A stretch of 64,000 nt of DNA from Candidatus Thorarchaeota archaeon (GCA_029855935.1 JAGSHN010000017.1:10705-74704); one strand, 5' to 3'. Shown: positions 44,444 to 54,854, counted from the first letter of the stretch. Numbers and translations: made by a program. Notes: a model not told the origin generated them from the letters alone.

Positions 44444-47400
44444 TCACTTCTTGCGTTTCACCATCAGAGCCATCAGCACAATGACGAGAGCCAGTACTCC
44501 GACCACACCGAGTAGCCCAAAGTCGAGAGACACCCCCGGACCTGGCGTGAATCCCGTGGTCGTAGAGGTCGTCTCCGTAGTGGTGGTCTCTGTGGTCGTC
44601 ACTGTCATGTCACTGACTGTGTAGCTCTGCTGCGCGGACTGTGATGACTTGCCCGCCGTGTCGTAGGCGACGACATAGTAGGTCACAACGGATCCATCCG
44701 CCTGCGGAGGAATCGTGCCAGTGTACTGGTTGCTGCCGATTGAAGACATCGTCACAGCAATCCACGCGCCACCGTCGACACTGTAGTACAGCGTGACATT
44801 GTACACACCCATATCGTCCGTGACCGTCGCAGTGACTGTCACACTGTCACTCGACGTGGGCGATGCCTTGTCAATGGACACACTGGAGATTGTTGGCGGC
44901 GACACATCGTCAGAGACCGTGTAGGATGCCTCCGCCGACTGCGATCTCTGCTCAAGGTTGTCATAGGCGACAACATAGAAGGTGACCACAGAGCCGTGTG
45001 GCTGCGCAGGGATGATGGCCCAGTAGGTGCTACCACTGGCCGTCATCAGGATACTGGTCCAGTTGCCGTCATCGACCTTGTAGTAGAGGGTCGCGTTCAG
45101 TATGGTGCCGTCGTCAAGGATAGTCACGCTGACGTTGACAGCATCCGAGGATGTCGGACTGGTGGGTGAGTAGCTCAGCGAGCCAATGCCCGGAGGCGTG
45201 TCACCCTCGGTGGAGAACCTGTACACGTACTGGTCGGTCGTGGCAACATTGCCCTGTCCGTCGGTCGCGCGTACACGATAGAAGACGTATGTACCAGGGG
45301 CTTGGTTTGGCACGGTGTAGCGCCACACATCCGCTCCCGAGTCGTATGTCATGTCCACGGTGGTGTCAGACCCGCTGATGGTGTAGATGAGTTGCACTGA
45401 GGAGAGTCCGGAGCCTCCGTTGTCGAAGACAGAGACCTCTACCACGAGGACCTCCTGACCACTGACCTCACCCTTGGTGCCGCTCACGTCAGAGATGACC
45501 GGAGCGAGATTGTCAGGAAAGTTGTAGTACATCGTTGACGACTCGATCATATTGCCGGCGGCGTCATAGACCCGGACCTTGTAGGCAGCAGTGTAGGCAT
45601 AGTCACTGCTCCGGGTCAGATAGCCCTCCCACTGGCTGGTCGTGCTGTTGTAGTTCATTGAGATTGCCTCCTCGGTGTTCTGGATATATATCTCCACCCG
45701 GTCGACACCAGAGTCGGTGTCCCTGGCCGATGCTGTGATCAGGACCGATGTCGATGTGGCGGTGCCTACGCCAATTGAGTCAATGGTCGGCGGTGTTGGG
45801 TCATTGTAGAAGGTATGGTCGATGGGTGAACTGGCAATGTAGTTGCCGGTGTAGTCCCGCACGTATACAACGAATGACGTACTGTACGGGTCCGTCCCGA
45901 CCATCTCAACCGAGCCCTCCCATGTGTGCGTGTCGCCATTGTATTCGAGAGACACGTTCTGATGGAAGCCATCGGGATTGTAGACCCACACCTCTGCAAC
46001 TCCTGAGCCACCAGTGTCGCTGGCAGCCACCTCGAAGCTGACTCGCTCCTTGCCGTCGACGAACCTCGTTGTTGCGGACAGCGAGTCGATGCTCGGGTCA
46101 GAATTGTCGGTCACCCCTCTTGAGGAGGAGTAGCTCACAAAGACCGGGTCCACCGACACCTTGTAGCCGTCCCACCACTTGTAGTTGATCAGTGTGTAGA
46201 ACTGGCTCGTCGAGATCTCGAACGGAGTCGCCGTGACACCCATGTCTGACAGATACGCCTCCTCGAAGAGGTCGGCAGGTATGGTCTGAGCATCCACCGT
46301 GGTGTACATGGCGCTCCTGTTCCGGTCCCACTGATAGTGTACACCGCCGAGGTCCATCGACGCCACCTGAGCAGCAGCCGCCGCGACGGCGTATCTCGAA
46401 GACACAACGGTCTGGTTGCCGCTGACCGGCTGACCGTGCTGGTCGAAATAGGTCGCATTGAGCGGCACACCGTTCTCAGACACCATCAGTACATCGGTGT
46501 AGAAGGCAATCCCAAGGCTACGGTTCTCCAACACACTGCGGCCTCCGGGAGCATCAGTGTCCCAGTTGCCAATGGTCACGTTGAACTTCACCGTGCCATT
46601 GTTTGAGCTGCCGCCCGTGAGGACACCTTGAAAAGCGGCGCCGAGCGAGATCTCGGAGACATTGGCGCGAACTGGTCGCTCATCGAAAGTCGAGAAGTCG
46701 CTGCCAGTCATCGCTCCTTGATACCAGTCCCAGTAGCTCTGAGTTCCGAACGGGTAGGCGGTTCCTGAGACGTTGTCGAAGGTCACACCAAATGGTACCG
46801 ATGCGTTAAGGGGCCAGTTCTCTGAGCCGGATGTCAAGGAGGCATTCGGGGTGAGGAACTGAACTCCGCTCACGTCATCAGGCAGCCAGTAATGCGTGAC
46901 CTCGCTGTTCTCTGGGTCATCAGGAATGAAGTCCATCACGTCGTTCTGGTTGTCATCCTCCCAAGAGAACAGACCAGCGTACTCGTACCACGAATCAACA
47001 GACATGACGGAACCATTGCCCATATCCGACAGGTAGTGCTCGGAGAGCTCCCACCAGATCCAGCTCCACTCCTGCGAGTCCTGAATGGCCCAGTCCCAGC
47101 CTTCCTCCTCAGCCTCTTTCTTCAGGTCCTGCGAGGTGAAGTTCCGGGCCATCCACGCGACATCCCAGTAGCCCGGCCTCGGGTTGCCGGCATCGTCGAA
47201 GATTGTGGAGTTGATCTGCGCCCACTCTGCAGGGGTGACCACAGCACCACTGTCGGCCTTGTACCAAGTGTAGTTGTCAGACCAGAAGGTCGTCCAGTTC
47301 ACGGTGACTAGGCCCATGTAGGAGTCGACGTGGAACTCGTCGCCCACCTTGGTCGCATTGGGCTCCCACAGGATGGAGACCCATAGATACTGCTCCGTCT

Positions 47401-50400
47401 GGTTGTAGGTGTCCGTTGACTGGAATGTGTTTCTCACGTAGTACTGGTCGTTCGTTGTCGAGAGGTCCCCGTCAAGGTCGATTGCACCTGTATTAGGATC
47501 CTCTGTCCACGTCCTCATGTCCCAGAGGCCGAACTTCGGCGCGCCCACAATCACAGACCACTGCTGTCGCACAATCGTGATTGGGAGCGGAGCATAGTCC
47601 AGCTTCTTCCCAAGGCCCCAGAACTTGTAGACCTTGTAGATCATCTCACGTCCGCCTGTGACATTGTACGTTGTCGCTCCCATTGTGAAGTTGAACTGTG
47701 GGATGTCGTACCGGTGCTGTGAGTCATCGTGGTAGTCGACTATCTCGAACTCGTCTGTGGAGTTTACAAGCGCCGGATAAGACTCAACGATGAGGTTCTC
47801 ATAGGGGCGCGACTCCCAAGAGTTCTTGTCAAAGTTGTACTGGTCGACGGTATAGGTCGTCTGGTTGCGCCAGACGCCCTGGAACAAGAACTGTGCGGGA
47901 GAGCCTGGCAGATAGTCGTCGGGTCTCATCGCCGTCACATTGACAATCTCCCCTGCCTCCCAAGTCAGCATCTGACCGTCGAGGTCCCAAGTGTAGAAGA
48001 ACTCATGGACGTTGTGGCCCAGATCTTCATCATAGGGAGCGAAGTCGTATGCGTACGGTTCGGTCGTGTAGAAGACTGTCCCGTTCGAGAGAGTCACCTT
48101 GTAGAACAGCGGCCGGTCAAAGTGAGTGTAGTTGAGAACACTCCCATCTGCAAGACGGGCAATCTCAGTGTCGCCTGTCCAGTCAGTGATACCCCCATCA
48201 CCCCAGTCATTGAGCCAGCCGCTCTTCACATCGAACCATCCCTCGACCACGAACTCACGGGTATTGAGGTCCGTGTGGCCATAGGCAACGCGCCATCCGG
48301 CAAGGTTGATGGCCGGTACAGGTGTAGAGCCCCCAATATTAGTGCTCCACAGATAGTCGAATTCGTCCTTGGGCGCCCAGCTGTATGGTCTTCGTCCGAA
48401 CTTGGTGAGATTGTAAGTCGTGCCATTGACAACTGCAGTGTAGAAGTCGTAGTCGTAGACATCTATGCCGTCGTCGTAGGTGTATGTACCATTGTATTGT
48501 GTGGCGGCCCACGTTTCGTTGATGAGGACGAAGATGTCTCCAGGGGTCTTGCTCTCAAGATCCCACGGATCCCAAGCGCCTGCGCCGGGATAGGGTAGCT
48601 CGTACTCGGTCCCGTTGATTGTGGTGAACGAGTAGGAGTCAAGGTACTTGTCCAGGGCAATCACGTGCTTTCCACTGAAGTTGCCCTCGTAGACTTGGAA
48701 TGGCCACACTCCGTCCCAGAGCCAGTAGGTCGCTCCGTCGGTATGATTGACGTAATAGTACGCACTCCGATTGTACTCAGGACAGTGGCCCTTCCAGACC
48801 TCAATCTGTTCCCAAGTGCTGTTGATGTATATCACGTAGTGGTCATTATGCCACTCGGGCTCAGTTGCGTAGTAGATGACGGAGGAACCGTTTGCGATGA
48901 CTCCCAGTCCGACAGGCTTCATCGGAATGGTGTCGAGGAGAACACTTGTGTAGTTCCATGGGTCTGGTCGGACAATCAGACTACCGTTGATGGCAGGCAT
49001 ATGTGAGTCCGTTCCGTTCCACCAGTGGTGATCCGTATAATTGCCAACTGATAGGAACGACTCACCAGTATCGAGGGTCGTGTTGTAGATCGGGGCGACC
49101 TTGCCGAACTCTGCATACACTCTCGTTCCATTGAGGAGTTCGTAGTAGTGGACCCAGTTGCCCGAGTACTCTTGCCTGTGAGGGTCATACGCGTGGGGGT
49201 CCCACTCCTCGAACAGGATGTGCCGCCTTGTAGTCCCATCAGGCAGTGTCTCGGTGAACTCCTTGACGAAGTGCTTTTGACCTCCTATCATTACGTAGTG
49301 GTCAATCCGTGTGGGGTATATCACGTCGGTGTCGTTATTCCGCATCAATAGTGCCTTGAAGGGTGTGTCGACGTAGGTCCTCGTCCCGTTGTCGAGATAG
49401 CTGTACACCAGCTGGTTGGTCCATCCAAGGGCCACGTGCTCGCCCCAGCCAGCCTCATAGTCGACAACCCACGTGAGGTTGCCGTAGTAGTAGTCCCAGT
49501 TCCACTCGAGCTCTGGCATGTCCGCCGTCGGCGTCACATCGAATGAGACCCTCAGGTCGTCTCCCTGTACGTAGTAGCTGAGATTTCCAACAAGGACGTA
49601 GGAGGCGGGCATCACTGTCTCATTACCGTGATAATGGACATACTCTGTTGTCCAGTTGTTAGTCTTGAAGTCCCAGACTAGGTCCTCCCAGTGCCACGTC
49701 GTCTCGTGGACCTGCCGCCACTCCCAGTATCCCGGAAAGACCTCAACATACTTCCATTCCCACGTCTCGCCATAGACGTACTGGACACGGTGCGTGTAGT
49801 TATAGACCGTCACCTCAAATTGCCCAGCCGGGCTCGCCTTCATCCAGATCTCAACCTGTGCGTCTTGAGACCAGCTGGAGTTGTCAGTCTTGCCCCAGTC
49901 ATAGGACCATCCAGTCAGCACAAAGGCGACACCGTCGATGTCGTCTGCATAGGCCGCACCGCCCTGAAGGCGCGATGTCACCTCAAACGTGTCCCCGTGA
50001 TCGGTTAGAAACATCCAAGATGGCTCGAAGGGCTGTCCCTTGTGAAGAAGTTTCACCACGGACACGGGTGTGTCCACAGCCAGTTGGTTGAACATGTCAG
50101 CACTAAAGGTCTCGTGTGCAACGAAGGGCAGGTAATCGAATCGTGGCAGATAGCGCCCGAATATGTCCGCGACCGAGACGTCCACCCGCAGTGACTGGGT
50201 AACTTCATTGCTGGGGAGCGTGATGTTCTCCGACACGTGGCCTCTGAAGACCACCACCTCGTTGTCGCCGTCTGTGTAGTGCTCTGATGTTGTCCCGTTC
50301 AGCACGTATACAATGGGCAATGTGCCATTGGTGGGGTAGGGCTCGTAGTACCACTTCATTGTCTCGAACCAATGGCCTCTGTCATCCTGAACGTACTCGG

Positions 50401-51679
50401 CCATCTGGTAGGCCAAGTAGGTGGACCACGTATCTGTACCAAACGAGTAGACGACGGCCTGAAAGAGGTTCGCCGTTCGATTCTCCGTCACACCCCTCTC
50501 GGGGTTGTACACCTGATACTCGAACCACGGGTCGGTGTACTTCTCCCGATTCTCCCAGTGGTAGCCCCAGCGTTCCTCGCTATACGTGACCACAATGGAA
50601 TCATTCCAGTAGTAGGTGCCTGTGGCGGTGTCATACACCCAGCCGCCAGTGACGTTGTGCTCGACAACGTAGGGACCGTCAACGTATTCCCTGACGCTGA
50701 CCACACTGGGCACGCTGAAGTACACAGAGGCGTTGTCGAGGTTCGTGCCGTGTATAGTCACCGTCGTGTTGAAGTCAACGCCACGGGTGGCAGAATATAC
50801 AAAGTTGCCATCGTCGTCCACCCTGTCGGGCATGAAGTACCCGCCTATGGACTGGGCAAGGGCCTGATCCACCGGCATCCCTACAGCACGGTAGGTCAGC
50901 TCGTCCTCCCTGCTCTCCGCGAGCATATTGAGATTGTTGTCGAAGGCAATGGCGTGAAAGCCCCATAGACCCAGCGGGGCAGATGTGTTGAACCGCAGCT
51001 GGAACTGAGCCCAGATATTCTCGGGGCCCACGTAGAAGGCACAGGCTGGTTCATCCATCTCCATGAACGGATCCACTGGAGGCCCGAAGTAGTCCTCGAA
51101 TGTCCAACCCGGAGGCAGCTCCTGCGGAGGCTCCTCTATGGGAGTAAAGTTGTAGGTGGAATATATCTGCCATCGTGCAGTGGGAATCTCGTAGAAACCG
51201 ATGAACTCTGTGGTAGCCGTATCTGAACCGCCAGGCATCCACATCTCCGACAGATTCAGGTACATGCCCGAGAATGCGACGGCATAGGGGACCTGGCCGC
51301 CAACCGCGGTCTTAGGTATCTTGAGTATGTAGTTCGCCCACCCATTGATGGCAACCGTATCATTCTTCTCAATCAGCTGGTCGGTTGTGGCGTTTCTTAT
51401 CGTCCACGTTATCCTCGGCCCGAACTGCCAATAGCTTGAGGAAAACGTGTCAGTCCACGCTTCGCTGTTTACTCCCTGCTCCCAGTCGACACGGGTATAG
51501 TTCTGGGGATAGTCAGCAGGCGACATCGCACGCGGGCCAGTGTCCAGAGGCACTACGTCCGGTGTGGACTCGCTGGCTGTGGGTGAGGTGTCGCTCATAA
51601 TCGGTGAGGGGGAGAGGAACAACGAGAGCGCGAACAGAAATATGACTGACAGACCAATATGAGCAGCTCTCTTTTCCAT
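44444..51679 (-). CDS. Giant surface glycoprotein, paralogue 1
   Basis: 2411 residues from ATG 51679, with GGAG about 8 bases upstream; the frame is open a further 30 bases. Signal peptide (IGLSVIFLFALSLFLSP), then a Trp/Tyr/Asp-rich ectodomain with many N-glycosylation sequons, then four or five Ig-like modules of about 95 residues (VTLYYSVDGGAWIAVTMSSI type), a Thr-rich stalk (TTTETTSTTTG), and a C-terminal helix with KRKK. Shared blocks with the next gene include PYPGAGAWDPWDL, the DLDGDLSTTNDQYYV region and GNWDTDAPGGRSVLENRSL. The extra Ig modules would raise its distal part further from the membrane. S-layer role is inferred. Confidence 0.85.
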   Translation of the reverse strand: MEKRAAHIGLSVIFLFALSLFLSPSPIMSDTSPTASESTPDVVPLDTGPRAMSPADYPQNYTRVDWEQGVNSEAWTDTFSSSYWQFGPRITWTIRNATTDQLIEKNDTVAINGWANYILKIPKTAVGGQVPYAVAFSGMYLNLSEMWMPGGSDTATTEFIGFYEIPTARWQIYSTYNFTPIEEPPQELPPGWTFEDYFGPPVDPFMEMDEPACAFYVGPENIWAQFQLRFNTSAPLGLWGFHAIAFDNNLNMLAESREDELTYRAVGMPVDQALAQSIGGYFMPDRVDDDGNFVYSATRGVDFNTTVTIHGTNLDNASVYFSVPSVVSVREYVDGPYVVEHNVTGGWVYDTATGTYYWNDSIVVTYSEERWGYHWENREKYTDPWFEYQVYNPERGVTENRTANLFQAVVYSFGTDTWSTYLAYQMAEYVQDDRGHWFETMKWYYEPYPTNGTLPIVYVLNGTTSEHYTDGDNEVVVFRGHVSENITLPSNEVTQSLRVDVSVADIFGRYLPRFDYLPFVAHETFSADMFNQLAVDTPVSVVKLLHKGQPFEPSWMFLTDHGDTFEVTSRLQGGAAYADDIDGVAFVLTGWSYDWGKTDNSSWSQDAQVEIWMKASPAGQFEVTVYNYTHRVQYVYGETWEWKYVEVFPGYWEWRQVHETTWHWEDLVWDFKTNNWTTEYVHYHGNETVMPASYVLVGNLSYYVQGDDLRVSFDVTPTADMPELEWNWDYYYGNLTWVVDYEAGWGEHVALGWTNQLVYSYLDNGTRTYVDTPFKALLMRNNDTDVIYPTRIDHYVMIGGQKHFVKEFTETLPDGTTRRHILFEEWDPHAYDPHRQEYSGNWVHYYELLNGTRVYAEFGKVAPIYNTTLDTGESFLSVGNYTDHHWWNGTDSHMPAINGSLIVRPDPWNYTSVLLDTIPMKPVGLGVIANGSSVIYYATEPEWHNDHYVIYINSTWEQIEVWKGHCPEYNRSAYYYVNHTDGATYWLWDGVWPFQVYEGNFSGKHVIALDKYLDSYSFTTINGTEYELPYPGAGAWDPWDLESKTPGDIFVLINETWAATQYNGTYTYDDGIDVYDYDFYTAVVNGTTYNLTKFGRRPYSWAPKDEFDYLWSTNIGGSTPVPAINLAGWRVAYGHTDLNTREFVVEGWFDVKSGWLNDWGDGGITDWTGDTEIARLADGSVLNYTHFDRPLFYKVTLSNGTVFYTTEPYAYDFAPYDEDLGHNVHEFFYTWDLDGQMLTWEAGEIVNVTAMRPDDYLPGSPAQFLFQGVWRNQTTYTVDQYNFDKNSWESRPYENLIVESYPALVNSTDEFEIVDYHDDSQHRYDIPQFNFTMGATTYNVTGGREMIYKVYKFWGLGKKLDYAPLPITIVRQQWSVIVGAPKFGLWDMRTWTEDPNTGAIDLDGDLSTTNDQYYVRNTFQSTDTYNQTEQYLWVSILWEPNATKVGDEFHVDSYMGLVTVNWTTFWSDNYTWYKADSGAVVTPAEWAQINSTIFDDAGNPRPGYWDVAWMARNFTSQDLKKEAEEEGWDWAIQDSQEWSWIWWELSEHYLSDMGNGSVMSVDSWYEYAGLFSWEDDNQNDVMDFIPDDPENSEVTHYWLPDDVSGVQFLTPNASLTSGSENWPLNASVPFGVTFDNVSGTAYPFGTQSYWDWYQGAMTGSDFSTFDERPVRANVSEISLGAAFQGVLTGGSSNNGTVKFNVTIGNWDTDAPGGRSVLENRSLGIAFYTDVLMVSENGVPLNATYFDQHGQPVSGNQTVVSSRYAVAAAAAQVASMDLGGVHYQWDRNRSAMYTTVDAQTIPADLFEEAYLSDMGVTATPFEISTSQFYTLINYKWWDGYKVSVDPVFVSYSSSRGVTDNSDPSIDSLSATTRFVDGKERVSFEVAASDTGGSGVAEVWVYNPDGFHQNVSLEYNGDTHTWEGSVEMVGTDPYSTSFVVYVRDYTGNYIASSPIDHTFYNDPTPPTIDSIGVGTATSTSVLITASARDTDSGVDRVEIYIQNTEEAISMNYNSTTSQWEGYLTRSSDYAYTAAYKVRVYDAAGNMIESSTMYYNFPDNLAPVISDVSGTKGEVSGQEVLVVEVSVFDNGGSGLSSVQLIYTISGSDTTVDMTYDSGADVWRYTVPNQAPGTYVFYRVRATDGQGNVATTDQYVYRFSTEGDTPPGIGSLSYSPTSPTSSDAVNVSVTILDDGTILNATLYYKVDDGNWTSILMTASGSTYWAIIPAQPHGSVVTFYVVAYDNLEQRSQSAEASYTVSDDVSPPTISSVSIDKASPTSSDSVTVTATVTDDMGVYNVTLYYSVDGGAWIAVTMSSIGSNQYTGTIPPQADGSVVTYYVVAYDTAGKSSQSAQQSYTVSDMTVTTTETTTTETTSTTTGFTPGPGVSLDFGLLGVVGVLALVIVLMALMVKRKK

Positions 51680-51854
51680 CGTAAAGACTCCTATAGATTG
51701 TTCTCTCAAGTGACGCTATGATCAGTAGACCTGCAGCAGAAGAGACTCTCCGTGGCGTGCCAGACTCAGCACAGTATTCGACGCGTCCCAGTTCAGGGGA
51801 CAGCAGGCGAAGAACTCCTCTGTGACAGCGCTAGCAACGCTCTTGAGTTTCAGA

Positions 51855-51866
51855 GAAATATAAGGG
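51855..51866 (-). promoter_or_regulatory. TATA-like box of the 2411-residue surface gene
   Basis: Minus strand CCTTATATTTC, about 175-187 bases before ATG 51679. No nearer candidate is visible, so the leader would be about 150 bases. Confidence 0.4.
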
Positions 51867-51924
51867 TTGGTCGGACATACTCCGGCGCTCTATATGTCAT
51901 CTGAATTGATGGTGGGAAGGAACT

Positions 51925-51941
51925 GCCGGGTCCACCCCGGC
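51925..51941 (-). terminator. Hairpin after the SpoIIM-domain gene
   Basis: GCCGGG and CCCGGC with a 5-base loop form a strong 6-pair stem 11 bases after the stop at 51953, followed on the minus strand by a moderately pyrimidine-rich stretch. Confidence 0.45.
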
Positions 51942-51952
51942 CATTGGCAGCA

Positions 51953-54697
51953 TTACCAGATAGGCAATCCAGAGGCAACCATCTGCACCACCAGTTCGGT
52001 GATGTAAGCCTCGACAAGTGCAGCAATGACTAGGAAGAACAGAACGAGACCATACGTCCGCCATAGCCGGCCATCGGTGAGCACCTTCTTGGTGTGCTCG
52101 GGGACATCGTCCCATCGCTCCTCGACCACCACGGGCGCTATCTCACGTGCTATCCTGAAGGATGCAGCGGCCGCGAAGAGGAATGCTGGAATCTCCACAA
52201 CACCGTGAGGCAGCACGTAGGCAAGAAAGAGAGTCAGGTCGCCGATGAATGCGTGAAGTGTTGCCAGGCCAGCAAGCCACAGTGCGGTTGACAGGACTTC
52301 CGCGATACCCACAGACATCAGGCTAAACCTGATGTATGTGATGAGCGGGTCCTCCGCCCGAACCTCAGGCCTACCCGAATACACGAGCTTGTATGGGCCC
52401 GCAATTATCATCGGTAGCACTACAAGGGCGATGAGCGTGAACTGATCATCGTAGACAAAGTACTCGATAGTGAAGGCCAGTATCAGCGGCGGGAACCACC
52501 ATGGGTTTGCCCGGCCCTCCGTGGCCTTACTTGCGAACGCGGCCACCAGCATCACAACGAACAGCGGTACGAGTATGACAGCCGCTCGATAACCCAGTGC
52601 CGCACTGAATGTCCACGGCCAGAACGCATCACCCTCCGCTTGACTCGGGCGGAGGACTCCTCTCTCGATATCAAGAATCGTCCAGATGTATGCCACAGCA
52701 GCACCAATCGCAGCGAGCACAATTCCAAGGACGCCTACCCGGATATCACCTCCGCGCTTCTGAGCAGCCACGAGCCACAGAATGATCGACCAAAACACAG
52801 GACCCGCCACCAGCATCAGGAAGGTCCTGATGATGTTGTGTTCGAGCACTATGGTGAATCGCAAAGATGTTGAGGCCAGTACAAGCTCCAGACCGTCAGG
52901 CAGACCAATCTCTGCGATGAGAGCATCAAACCACGGGCCGACGAAGTAGGGGTCCGCCACAAAGGAGAGTGCCGCGACACCGATCACTGTCAGGACAATC
53001 CCCCCGAAGAACATACCAACCGCATCGTAGATGTCGCGAGCGTGCACATTCAACAGCGGCCCCGAAGACTCGCCACTCTCCTCGCGCCACCTCTCCCTGT
53101 ACTCGAAGTAGTACATCAGGAAGAGCGTCGCGCTGATGAAGATGGGCATATTGACCACGAACTGTGCGGCAAGCCTGTAGAGCCATTCCTCTGCTCCCGG
53201 AATCAGGATGAGCGGACGCAGGTGGTAGAAGGTGCCGAAGGTCTCGCTCTGAACAGGAGTGGTGGCAAGTTGGATCAAATAGTCAAGGCCGGGAAGTATG
53301 AAATAGCTCAACGTCGACGCGACGAAACCTGCAAAGAAGGCGAACGACTCCATGCCAACGGAGAGTCGGTCTTGGACATAGTGGCTGATAACGCCAGTGA
53401 GTATCATCGTCACCATTGGTATTAGCAGAATGAGAACGACCCACAACGATGGCAGAATTGTCATGAGGTTGTTTGGTGGTGCCGACAGCGCTGTGAAGAC
53501 ATCATAGTCAGACGGGTCGGTAGTGAAGTCGATGGCCTTTGGGTGGACCGTGAACACACCCAGCAGGTGAACTGCTGTGTATAGGGTCACACCCATAATC
53601 GCGGCAACGAAAACGCCCGCCGTGAACACGCCAGTCGACACCGACGACACGAGCGTCGTGATGACACCGCGCAGGCTAAAGCCCCTGATCTTGGACCCGG
53701 CATGGAGCAGAGAGTCAAAAATGCGTTTATACAAGATGACGGAGAATCGCTCCACGAGTGGGAGGACCACGATTGCAAACAGGATTGGCGGGAATGCCTG
53801 GATGAGGCCGGCGACGTAGTACATCCCGAGATAGCCAAGGAGCCCATTATAGTAGGCATTGAGAATGTCGTTGGCAAGCAAAATCAACGTCAATAGCAGG
53901 TTCAACCTGAAGAACCAACCGAGCACGCCACGCATCATTTCGCCGCCCACATCGCGGTCGCCAAGTTTTAGGCCGGCGCCCTTTGCTATGCGGTTCGAGG
54001 CGGGGTAGCCGAAACGGTAGATCCAAGTCAGGAATATCATCACACCGAAAACGTAGCCGTTGGGTGGAGTGTAGTCGGGGCTACCAGTGACCATCAGGAC
54101 GTAGTCGGAGAACGTCCCTATGTACACAGGTACTGTCGGCAAGAGCGTCGCCAGTCCTATTATTAGGTAGTCTCTCCAGGCCGACGACCACGCACGACTC
54201 TGTACGGCAGGATCCAGAGGATTCTCGGGCACTCCCTCAAACCGCAGGTTGTGTAACCTATCTCTGAAACCCGAGTAACCATCTGACACAGGCTCACTAC
54301 CGCTCAGCTTCTTGATGACATTGCTGAACTTCATCTTCAAGGGGTCTTGAAGTGCCATCTTGACTGCGAGCACTACCATGCCGAACAGGACTGCGAAGAA
54401 CGACACCATTATCCATGTGAGTAGTTCCTGCAGTGCGTAGGCAAACTGGAACACGAATTCGAGGCCGAAGATCTGAAGAAATACATGGTCAGGCACGAAG
54501 GGGTCAAAGTACAATGGTACGAGTTCAGACTGGACCATCTCGTAGTACAAGAAGTAGGTCACAGACTTGATGTATAGAAGTATTATGAAGGCCTCGATGA
54601 AACGGTTTCGCTTTCTGAAGAATATCAGGTACAGCAATGACACAATTATTGGCGGTAGGAGCTCAAAGACTATCGTGAAGGCCGTTAGTGTCACCAT
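51953..54697 (-). CDS. Large multi-spanning membrane protein with SpoIIM-like C-terminus
   Basis: 914 residues and roughly 18-20 hydrophobic helices in two or more blocks. The last 200 residues resemble the SpoIIM family (ALWLAGLATLHAFIGDLTLF then LPHGVVEIPAFLFAAAASFR), where a His-Gly...Glu-x-Pro motif sits in a helix; that family is linked to envelope remodelling in sporulating bacteria and is widespread in archaea. The N-terminal 650 residues match nothing I recognise. Its stop is about 270 bases before the start of the larger giant surface gene on the same strand, which suggests a role in envelope assembly. A TATA box and a palindrome precede it. Confidence 0.8.
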   Translation of the reverse strand: MVTLTAFTIVFELLPPIIVSLLYLIFFRKRNRFIEAFIILLYIKSVTYFLYYEMVQSELVPLYFDPFVPDHVFLQIFGLEFVFQFAYALQELLTWIMVSFFAVLFGMVVLAVKMALQDPLKMKFSNVIKKLSGSEPVSDGYSGFRDRLHNLRFEGVPENPLDPAVQSRAWSSAWRDYLIIGLATLLPTVPVYIGTFSDYVLMVTGSPDYTPPNGYVFGVMIFLTWIYRFGYPASNRIAKGAGLKLGDRDVGGEMMRGVLGWFFRLNLLLTLILLANDILNAYYNGLLGYLGMYYVAGLIQAFPPILFAIVVLPLVERFSVILYKRIFDSLLHAGSKIRGFSLRGVITTLVSSVSTGVFTAGVFVAAIMGVTLYTAVHLLGVFTVHPKAIDFTTDPSDYDVFTALSAPPNNLMTILPSLWVVLILLIPMVTMILTGVISHYVQDRLSVGMESFAFFAGFVASTLSYFILPGLDYLIQLATTPVQSETFGTFYHLRPLILIPGAEEWLYRLAAQFVVNMPIFISATLFLMYYFEYRERWREESGESSGPLLNVHARDIYDAVGMFFGGIVLTVIGVAALSFVADPYFVGPWFDALIAEIGLPDGLELVLASTSLRFTIVLEHNIIRTFLMLVAGPVFWSIILWLVAAQKRGGDIRVGVLGIVLAAIGAAVAYIWTILDIERGVLRPSQAEGDAFWPWTFSAALGYRAAVILVPLFVVMLVAAFASKATEGRANPWWFPPLILAFTIEYFVYDDQFTLIALVVLPMIIAGPYKLVYSGRPEVRAEDPLITYIRFSLMSVGIAEVLSTALWLAGLATLHAFIGDLTLFLAYVLPHGVVEIPAFLFAAAASFRIAREIAPVVVEERWDDVPEHTKKVLTDGRLWRTYGLVLFFLVIAALVEAYITELVVQMVASGLPIW

Positions 54698-54729
54698 TTT
54701 CTCAATCTCTCCCAGGTAGAATCACAGAC

Positions 54730-54744
54730 TGACGTGAAACGTCA
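54730..54744. promoter_or_regulatory. Palindromic operator candidate TGACGT-GAA-ACGTCA
   Basis: Two perfect 6-base arms with a 3-base spacer, placed between the TATA box (54750-54758) and the expected transcription start of the SpoIIM-domain gene. A repressor bound here would block initiation. Confidence 0.5.
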
Positions 54745-54749
54745 CGACT

Positions 54750-54758
54750 CTATAAAAG
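54750..54758 (-). promoter_or_regulatory. TATA box of the SpoIIM-domain gene
   Basis: Minus strand CTTTTATAG, 53-61 bases before ATG 54697; leader about 28 bases, with GGGAGAG as ribosome-binding sequence. Confidence 0.5.
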
Positions 54759-54854
54759 ATATCTCGGACCTACCCCCTTGCCATATCGTAGAGTTCAAAA
54801 GGGCCCTGCTGAAATTAGAAACAATCTCACATAATACTATCTCTAAAGACGGTG

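Noticed and set aside
47729-48598. 289-codon plus-strand frame inside the 2411-residue surface gene
   Set aside because: Same reason: antisense of a confidently coding strand.
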